Shown: piece after piece, positions 14,206 to 18,877 of the stretch
Layout: each line of letters starts with the position of its first letter
How positions within the stretch are numbered: position 1 is the stretch's first letter
Assembly (NCBI GenBank): GCA_023399095.1
Contig: JAEWQS010000159.1
Coordinates: forward strand, 1-18,877
Direction: 5' to 3'
Source: Bacillota bacterium
GTDB taxonomy: Bacteria > Bacillota > Clostridia > Christensenellales > SZUA-584
Length of the DNA stretch: 18,877 nt
Translations under genes and position numbers: made by a program
Notes under the pieces: generated by a model
Told to the model about the DNA's origin: nothing
What the model saw: only the letters and a program-made list of their open reading frames with translations
Database searches by the model: none

Positions 14206-14718
14206 ATGGGATTCATACCGAAAATGGAATTTAGTATACAGACATCACAATCTAAAGACTATGTATTGAGAAAGCTCAAAGTGAACACGCATCCGGATCA
14301 GGAAATCTCGAAGTATCGATTTCGACGGTATAAGGAGCCGTTTTATGGCCAAGTCGGAAACGATAGTTTTCTGATCTGCCCGGTGAATCATAATCGTAAT
14401 ATTTCTTTTATACCTGTTATTTACGGCGAGGTTTTTGATAGCGAGAATGGAGCTGTTGTGAATATACGTATGAAAATGATTGATTACGTGCAAGCCTTTT
14501 GGATCACTTGGTTAAGTCTCGTACTCACTTTCTTTGTTGCAATTTTAGCCACGTTCATTACCAATAATCAGCAATTTCAAGTTGGTGTAATTGTGCCCTT
14601 GTTTTTGTTTGGTTTTGGGTATTGCTTGGGTTATTTCGCTCTTCGCTTTTATGCCCGAAAGGCTCGAAATAAACTGGAGAAACTTTGGATTCATCCTTTG
14701 ACTAGCCGATATAAATAA
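14206..14718 (+). CDS. Small two-helix membrane protein with KEPFYG motif (unknown family)
   Basis: About 170 residues. The N-terminal soluble part holds RRYKEPFYGQVGNDSFLICP and SFIPVIYGEVF, then VVNIRMKM; two hydrophobic segments follow (around residues 100-120, FWITWLSLVLTFFVAILATF, and 128-150, GVIVPLFLFGFGYCLGYFAL), and a basic C-terminal tail ends the protein. The same plan and the PFYG motif recur in the split gene immediately downstream, so the two are paralogues. The start is uncertain: ATG 14206 and ATG 14224 both lack a good ribosome-binding site; an ATG at 14128 lies upstream of the promoter. AT-rich. Function unknown. Confidence 0.7.
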   Translation: MGFIPKMEFSIQTSQSKDYVLRKLKVNTHPDQEISKYRFRRYKEPFYGQVGNDSFLICPVNHNRNISFIPVIYGEVFDSENGAVVNIRMKMIDYVQAFWITWLSLVLTFFVAILATFITNNQQFQVGVIVPLFLFGFGYCLGYFALRFYARKARNKLEKLWIHPLTSRYK

Positions 14719-14730
14719 ATGGAGTGATAC

Positions 14731-14848
14731 ATGAAGTTTTTTACTCAAGTTCAATTCGACTTATACACATGGGTACACAAGGACGAGTTGCTCAAGGTAT
14801 TACGTGATAATACGGAACCACACGAAAAGGTGCCGTCGGTTTCTTTTT
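14731..14848 (+). pseudogene. 5' fragment of a PFYG membrane protein gene split by the IS element
   Basis: Begins 12 bases after the upstream paralogue, with GGAG 7 bases before the ATG. It encodes MKFFTQVQFDLYTWVHKDEL and about 20 more residues, to the insertion point; as it stands, the frame runs into the element's left inverted repeat and stops at TAA 14860-14862. Its N-terminus resembles that of the upstream paralogue. Joined to 16960-17363, with one target copy removed, it gives 522 bases, exactly 174 codons including the stop. Its product is presumably lost. Confidence 0.8.
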
Positions 14849-14849
14849 G

Positions 14850-14875
14850 GCTCTTTTCGTAAAGATTGTGGTTAG
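14850..14875 (+). repeat. Left terminal inverted repeat of the IS element
   Basis: 26 bases identical to the reverse complement of 16925-16950. The flanking base at 14849 is G. Confidence 0.92.
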
Positions 14876-14925
14876 GAATATAAAATCTGGGTATATTACA
14901 ATCACCTGATATTGGAGGCGCCCAG

Positions 14926-15948
14926 ATGAACATAAAAAAGCTCGTAGAATTTATAGAAAAGCTGGCTTCCGAAGACCAAAAGACGATATATGAGGCCATT
15001 TATCCGATGATTCGTAAATCCTCGGACAACGTAAGCGATTACATTCAGGACATCCGCGAGCAGCGTTTTGCTTCAAAACCTCACTGCCCTTATTGCGGTT
15101 CACCTCACATCATCGGCCATGGAAAATATCGCGGTCGCCAGAGATATAAATGCAAAGGCTGTGACAAGACTTACAACGACCTTAGCTGCAGCCCACTTGC
15201 CGGAACGCACTATCCTGACAAATGGGCCAAGCATATTGTTCTTCTATTAGAAAAGGCTGTTTTAAAGCGCGTTGCTGAAGAATTGGATATTCATATATCG
15301 ACGGCTTATTATTGGCGCCACAAGGCGCTCACAGCCCTTTGCGCACTCAATATGGACGAGATGCATGGGATTATCGAAAGTGACGAAAAGTTCTTTCTGG
15401 AATCGAACAAAGGCAAGAATCAGGTTAAGCGATATGGCCTTCGTAAACCAAGAAAGCGCGGTGGTAAAGCCAAAAAGAGAGGTATCAGTGATGAGCAGGT
15501 CTGTGTCATCGTTGCAATGGACAGGGCTGGGGCGATAATAAGTAAAACCGCCGGTAGGGGTCGGATTACAGATAAAGAGATTGAAACATCCATTGGCTCC
15601 TATATCCCCGATGACGCGATTCTTTGTACAGATGCGGCCACGAATTTCAGTGCCTTCGCGAAAGGCCGGAAAATTACACACAAAGCGACAAACGCGAATA
15701 AAAAAAGACGTGTTGTCGAGAAAATATATCACATTCAACACGTCAATTCGTATCACAGCAGAATGGAAAATCTGATTAACCGTTACTTTCGCGGGGTTTC
15801 GACCAAGCATCTTGATAAGTATTTAGCATGGCAGCGGTTCTTGGAGCTGAACAAAAACGTTGATAAAGTGGCTCTCAAAAAGAACTTACTGACGGCGGTG
15901 TTTAAGGCTGATTCTTATACGCCGGTTGCAGCCCTTCGCCCGACATAA
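14926..15948 (+). CDS. IS1595 (ISXO2-like) family transposase
   Basis: DDE-type transposase of 340 residues that should move the surrounding element. An N-terminal zinc ribbon has Cys54, Cys57 (CPYC), Cys76 and Cys79 (CKGC); a helix-turn-helix follows at about 114-135 (KRVAEELDIHISTAYYW). The catalytic region begins with GIIESDEKFFLES (Asp153), continues with LCTDAATNF (Asp236) and the family's HVNSYHSRMENLINRYFRG (Asn274), with TKHLDKYL after it. GGAGG lies 7 bases before the ATG. The frame is intact, so the element may still be active. Confidence 0.94.
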   Translation: MNIKKLVEFIEKLASEDQKTIYEAIYPMIRKSSDNVSDYIQDIREQRFASKPHCPYCGSPHIIGHGKYRGRQRYKCKGCDKTYNDLSCSPLAGTHYPDKWAKHIVLLLEKAVLKRVAEELDIHISTAYYWRHKALTALCALNMDEMHGIIESDEKFFLESNKGKNQVKRYGLRKPRKRGGKAKKRGISDEQVCVIVAMDRAGAIISKTAGRGRITDKEIETSIGSYIPDDAILCTDAATNFSAFAKGRKITHKATNANKKRRVVEKIYHIQHVNSYHSRMENLINRYFRGVSTKHLDKYLAWQRFLELNKNVDKVALKKNLLTAVFKADSYTPVAALRPT

Positions 15949-16017
15949 CAAGCGAAAAAGCTAAATTACCAAAAGATATTAGGGCAACATGGCGTCAAAT
16001 GGGTTAAACCCACAATA

Positions 16018-16172
16018 TTACGAAAGAGCCTTTTTAAAAGATTCCACCGCTTTATCTGCTCCAAATTGGCGCAGGCATTACCCAAATGGGTGTAGGCATC
16101 AAATGACTTGTTGTCTACTTCAATTGCTTTTTCAAAGCAATCCTTTGCTGCAGGATAGTTTTCACTTGACAT
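16018..16172 (-). pseudogene. Decayed TPR protein remnant (IS passenger)
   Basis: On the minus strand the frame from ATG 16172 encodes a tetratricopeptide unit: ENYPAAKDCFEKAIEVDNKS then FDAYTHLGNACANLEQ. At about 16057 the frame breaks; shifting by one base gives DKAVESFKKALS and a TAA at 16018-16020, which continues the TPR pattern. So one base has been lost. Upstream, at about 16174-16242, another frame reads NEGRNVSAEIYNKLISQGIS, possibly the original N-terminus and a second frameshift. The gene is non-functional as it stands. From 15949 to 16017 nothing coding is seen. Confidence 0.55.
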
Positions 16173-16242
16173 CGGAGATTCCCTGACTAATAAGTTTATT
16201 ATATATCTCTGCGCTCACGTTTCTGCCCTCGTTGATAATGAT

Positions 16243-16852
16243 TTATTTGAATACGCCTTTGGTTTTTAACGAGGTCAACAAGCTCGGTACGAAATAATCA
16301 TAAAGAACAAACTCTTTCAGGTTTCCTGATTCCGGGGTGATTTTTTCTCCGGAGAAATAGTCATCTGTGCTGTCGCTTGAAATTCGGCCACACAACCGAA
16401 TGGCGTTTGTCTTTGGGTCATATTGCGCAGCGGTAATGTCTTTGATTGGGATGACGATAACGGCTCTGTAGCTGGCAGCAAATTGGAATTTAATTCTGAA
16501 AACGTAAAACATCGTTTATCAGTGTCAACTCTTCGTCCACTCTCCCACGAGAATCTTTTCCCGCAAGTTGATTTAAAAAGACCCTCAGGAACAAAAACAC
16601 TATGAATCCAAAGATAATAAACGAAACCGAATCAAAGATAATGGAAAAATAATCTTTGTGTGGGACTCCGTTAACATTCACGATACCCCAGTCAGGTATT
16701 GCAAAATTTAAAATAGGGTACAATATTGCTCCACCAATACCAATCCACAAGGCCAGTAAATACAAGACCTTTATCGCATAAAGAGATGGTTTGCTTTTTA
16801 TAATCAAAGTGTGTGTTGCTTTTTTCTTTTCTGGGTCAACTTGAAATATCAT
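16243..16852 (-). pseudogene. Frameshifted two-helix membrane protein (IS passenger)
   Basis: The first frame, from ATG 16852 with AGGGGG 8 bases upstream, encodes MIFQVDPEKKKATH, two membrane segments (SLYAIKVLYLLALWIGIGGA; FDSVSFIIFGFIVFLFLRVF), then ELTLINDVLRFQN and a stop at about 16490. A second frame continues as KFQFAASYRAVIVIPIKDIT to KTKGVFK at 16243. Removing one T in GAATTAAATT near 16495 fuses them as LRFQNKFQFAAS, about 203 residues. The C-terminal part has the look of a PH-like domain attached to a membrane anchor. Whether the extra T is biological or a sequencing error is unknown. Confidence 0.7.
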
Positions 16853-16924
16853 TTATTATCCCCCTGCTAATTGTATAATTATCTTAATACCACAACGCGC
16901 TACAAAAAACAAATACAGGTCTCT

Positions 16925-16950
16925 CTAACCACAATCTTTACGAAAAGAGC
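16925..16950 (-). repeat. Right terminal inverted repeat of the IS element
   Basis: 26 bases, exact reverse complement of 14850-14875. The target copy TTTCTTTTT follows directly. Confidence 0.92.
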
Positions 16951-16959
16951 TTTCTTTTT

Positions 16960-17363
16960 CGCTGATATGTATGGAGAAACCATTCTATGGACACATTGAT
17001 TCGACATGTTTTAGAATTGTTCCTGTTACTCTTGGTTTGGCTTTATTTACTCCCATTATTGAAGGAACGATTTGGAGCAATGAAGAACGAACACGTTTAA
17101 ACATTGTTTCCACAATGACTAAATTAGCAAAAGGTCTATATTACATTTTTTTGATCTTAGGATCTGTATCATTCTTTTTATGGTCAGTACCAATATCATT
17201 GGGCTACGATCCAATTGTAAGTATCGTTAACCTTCTTATTTCGCTGCTTGTATGTGGTTTTATGCTTCTGCATTTCCGTTGGAATGTGATGAGAGTCAGG
17301 GAGAAGCTAGACGGAATCTGGACGGGGTTCTTTGAGAAAGAACGAATTATACGTAAAAGGTAA
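16960..17363 (+). pseudogene. 3' fragment of the split PFYG membrane protein gene
   Basis: Encodes SLICMEKPFYGHIDSTCFRI and onwards through two hydrophobic segments (GLYYIFLILGSVSFFLWSVP; SIVNLLISLLVCGFMLLHF) to a basic tail. It shares KPFYG, the F-x-I-x-PV strand and P-x-I-x-G with the intact paralogue at 14206-14718. An internal ATG at 16971 opens a 130-residue frame but has no ribosome-binding site, so it is better read as the downstream half of the gene starting at 14731. It might still be translated at a low level from that ATG; expression data would be needed. Confidence 0.8.
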
Positions 17364-17369
17364 AGTCAT

Positions 17370-17711
17370 ATGACACTTTCTCACCTCGGTTGCTGCGGCG
17401 CATATTGCGCCACATGCAAGGTGCTTGCCGCGAATGCGTGCAAGGGATGCAAATTGGGATACGCAAGCGGAGAGCGCGACCTCTCCAAAGCGAAATGCAA
17501 ATACAAGGTCTGTTGCATCACAAAAGGCCTTGGTTCATGTGCCGACTGCGGCGAATACGACACATGCGAAGCCATTCAGAGCTTTCATAACCACAGCGGC
17601 TATAAATACAGCAAGTATAAGCAGGCCATCGGCTATATCAGAGCGCACGGCTACGACCAGTTCTTTCAACTGGCGGATAAATGGCACAATGCCTATGGTA
17701 AATATGAATAA
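17370..17711 (+). CDS. Cysteine-rich DUF3795-like protein
   Basis: A 113-residue protein with 12 cysteines in the first 66 residues, arranged as CC-x3-C-x2-C, C-x2-C, then C-x4-CC, C-x2-C and a final C. The opening GCCGAYCATC with CKGCK is the DUF3795 pattern, whose members are small, probably zinc- or cluster-binding proteins of unknown function. The C-terminal part is polar and helical (SKYKQAIGYIRAHGYDQFFQ). It starts 7 bases after the split membrane gene with only a weak AAAAGG upstream. The next gene follows 12 bases later, so the two may be co-transcribed. Confidence 0.85.
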   Translation: MTLSHLGCCGAYCATCKVLAANACKGCKLGYASGERDLSKAKCKYKVCCITKGLGSCADCGEYDTCEAIQSFHNHSGYKYSKYKQAIGYIRAHGYDQFFQLADKWHNAYGKYE

Positions 17712-17723
17712 ACGGAGATAATC

Positions 17724-18437
17724 ATGAGCGACTGGAAGCCTGATCTGTATCTGAAATTTGAAAAGCAGCGAACGCAGCCGGCTATCGACCTTGCGGCGCG
17801 CATTGACATAGCAAACCCGAAGCGGATTATCGACATCGGCTGCGGCCCGGGCAACAGCACTGTGGTGCTCAAAAACCGCTGGCCAAACGCGCAAATCACG
17901 GGGCTGGATAGCTCGCCGTCCATGATCGCGCAGGCTCAGGAAACGGACAACGATATCACATGGGTGTGCGCGGACGCATCGGGCGATTTGTCGCATTTGG
18001 GGCGCTTCGACGTTGTGTTCTCCAACGCGGCATTGCAGTGGATGCCGGAGCATGAACGGCTGCTGCCGAACCTGTTCGGCCTGCTGGAAGCAGGCGGCGT
18101 GTTCGCCGCGCAGATTCCCAACACCACGCATATGCCGATTCATATCGCGCTGCAAAGCCTCGTGAAGGGGGAGAAGTGGGCGCCGCGGCTTGGCGATATC
18201 ACCACGCATTCCACGAATGCCGCGCCGTATAATTACGACATTTTGAGCGATCTTAAGGCGGAAATCGACCTTTGGGAAACGCATTATTACCATGTGATGG
18301 AGAGTCACTTTGCGCTGGTGCAATGGTACAGCAGCACGGGGTTGAGGCCGTATCTGAACAGCCTTGAGAGTGAACAAGACAAGTCAGCTTTTCTTGCCGA
18401 TTTTGAAAGTGCGCTGCAAAGCGCGTATCCGGCGTAG
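17724..18437 (+). CDS. tam: Trans-aconitate methyltransferase-like SAM-dependent methyltransferase, shortened by an amber stop
   Basis: Class I methyltransferase of 237 residues as read. SAM motif I is IIDIGCGPGNST (35-46), motif II ITGLDSSPSMI, and the acceptor-domain signature is SNAALQWMPEHERLL; WYSSTGLRPYLNSL near 200-215 is typical of Tam, which methylates trans-aconitate. CGGAG lies 7 bases before the ATG. The frame stops at TAG 18435-18437 after SAYPA, yet continues in frame as KDGKVLFPFVRIFFIARKVG to TAA 18501-18503, matching the expected C-terminal strand. TAG ends other genes here (the CDF gene, ysnB), so this is probably a nonsense mutation that removes a core strand. Confidence 0.85.
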   Translation: MSDWKPDLYLKFEKQRTQPAIDLAARIDIANPKRIIDIGCGPGNSTVVLKNRWPNAQITGLDSSPSMIAQAQETDNDITWVCADASGDLSHLGRFDVVFSNAALQWMPEHERLLPNLFGLLEAGGVFAAQIPNTTHMPIHIALQSLVKGEKWAPRLGDITTHSTNAAPYNYDILSDLKAEIDLWETHYYHVMESHFALVQWYSSTGLRPYLNSLESEQDKSAFLADFESALQSAYPA

Positions 18438-18535
18438 AAAGATGGCAAGGTGCTGTTCCCATTTGTGCGGATATTCTTCATAGCGCGTAAAGTCGGCTCG
18501 TAAAACACGATGTATGTTGAAAAATGCGCCGTAGT

Positions 18536-18735
18536 GGCGTCCATTGGACGCCCGTTGCGGGCGGTCATTGACCGCCCCCCACAGGACGAAACAGCGCTTT
18601 TTTATTGCATGATGTTTTTCAATTTCGCCTTTATGCTCTATATAATTCAGTTGTTAAATATAGCGGTAGGGGCGAGACCTGCGATCGCCCGTCTTATTCC
18701 ACCGCAGGTACAAATCGGGGCGGTCCCGACCGCCC
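18536..18735. repeat. Cluster of GC-rich hairpin repeats
   Basis: Four inverted repeats: GGCGTCC-ATT-GGACGCC (18536-18552), GGGCGGTC-ATT-GACCGCCC (18559-18577), GGGCGA-N9-TCGCCC (18670-18690) and GGGCGGTC-CC-GACCGCCC (18718-18735). ACCTGCG (18677-18683) also pairs with CGCAGGT (18703-18709). They resemble scattered GTAGGGGCGGTC...GACCGCCC intergenic repeats that I recall from clostridial genomes. An open frame through them is an artefact. Confidence 0.75.
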
Positions 18736-18773
18736 TACGCGTATCAGTCTATCTTCAGATTCATAACAAAAGG

Positions 18774-18877
18774 CTAGGCCTGTCCGTTTCGCCGCAGCGA
18801 GTCGATAAACTGCCGAGCGATTCGCGGTGATCGCCCTGCGCTTGCAAAGCGCTCCGCTTCAAGATCGAGAAGCGCAT
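18774..18877 (-). CDS. 3' end of an unidentified protein gene (partial)
   Basis: On the minus strand the window edge is open and encodes ALLDLEAERFASAGRSPRIA then RQFIDSLRRNGQA, ending in TAG at 18776-18774. The alternating helical, charged pattern and core-like codon use look like a real C-terminus, but I do not recognise the family, and 33 residues are too few to assign a role. Confidence 0.45.
   Translation of the reverse strand, partial: ALLDLEAERFASAGRSPRIARQFIDSLRRNGQA

Larger units (their letters stand above)
14849..16951. mobile_element. IS1595-family-like insertion sequence with passenger DNA
   Basis: About 2.1 kb bounded by perfect 26-base terminal inverted repeats (14850-14875, reading GCTCTTTTCGTAAAGATTG and on; reverse complement at 16925-16950). 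The flanks repeat as TTTCTTTTT (14840-14848 and 16951-16959), consistent with an 8-base target duplication TTCTTTTT for ends 14849/16951; IS1595-family elements are known for 8-base duplications. It carries a transposase gene (14926-15948) on the plus strand, and on the minus strand a frameshifted membrane protein and a TPR remnant. Passenger genes are known in this IS family. The intact repeats and target copies suggest a fairly recent insertion. Confidence 0.9.

Noticed and set aside
18435..18437. Genome-wide reassignment of TAG as a sense codon
   Set aside because: TAG is the natural stop of the CDF gene and of ysnB in the same window, so a local nonsense mutation is simpler.
18510..18830. 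106-residue plus-strand open frame at the right end
   Set aside because: It is a translation of the GC-rich hairpin repeats and has no ribosome-binding site.

Overview
The window looks like the chromosome of an endospore-forming Firmicute of the Clostridia type, probably an uncultured anaerobe; I cannot name the genus. Two mother-cell sporulation sigma factors (a sigK-like gene cut by the left edge, and spoIIGA-sigE) and gerM show sporulation. EF-P has Lys32 in its loop, and the order gerM-rph-rdgB-ysnB matches the one I know from Bacillus subtilis. Core genes have a moderately high GC content. Two stretches, about 8.1-10.0 kb and 13.9-17.4 kb, are visibly AT-richer and look acquired or fast-evolving.

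Layout. 1-3165: sigK-like sigma factor, an endonuclease IV family protein, an M24 aminopeptidase (4-base overlap with the previous gene), efp, then a terminator. 3297-4828: a 62-residue orphan, a small two-helix membrane protein on the minus strand, and a cation diffusion facilitator. 4912-8124: gerM, rph, rdgB, ysnB (4-base overlaps from rph on) and a glyoxalase-fold protein. 8205-9845: a WYL regulator divergent from peptidase E, with a perfect inverted repeat between them. 10038-12229: a rhodanese on the minus strand, then spoIIGA-sigE and a terminator; the spoIIGA reading frame runs 182 bases into sigE. 12233-13794: a nitroreductase-like protein with its promoter and terminator, and an Hsp20 gene under a perfect CIRCE operator. 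Two copies of a roughly 120-base dispersed repeat lie after these two genes.

14206-17363 is the most unusual part. An unknown small membrane protein is followed by a paralogue split by a 2.1-kb IS1595-like element (about 14849-16951). The element has 26-base perfect terminal inverted repeats and an 8-9 base target duplication. Removing the element plus one target copy restores a 173-residue reading frame exactly. Besides its transposase the element holds two decayed passenger genes: a frameshifted membrane protein and a TPR fragment. 17370-18503: a cysteine-rich DUF3795-like protein and a trans-aconitate methyltransferase-like gene with an in-frame amber stop 21 codons before its expected end. 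18536-18735 is a cluster of GC-rich hairpin repeats, followed by the 3' end of an unidentified minus-strand gene.

How the genes work together: SpoIIGA processes pro-sigma-E in the mother cell and sigma-K acts later in the same compartment; GerM is a sporulation/germination lipoprotein. Rph, RdgB, Nfo and EF-P are housekeeping RNA, nucleotide, DNA-repair and translation functions. No tRNA, rRNA or CRISPR array was recognised. No wholly new defence or biosynthetic system is evident; the best candidates for undescribed biology are the cargo-bearing IS element, the paired PFYG-motif membrane proteins and the dispersed repeat.
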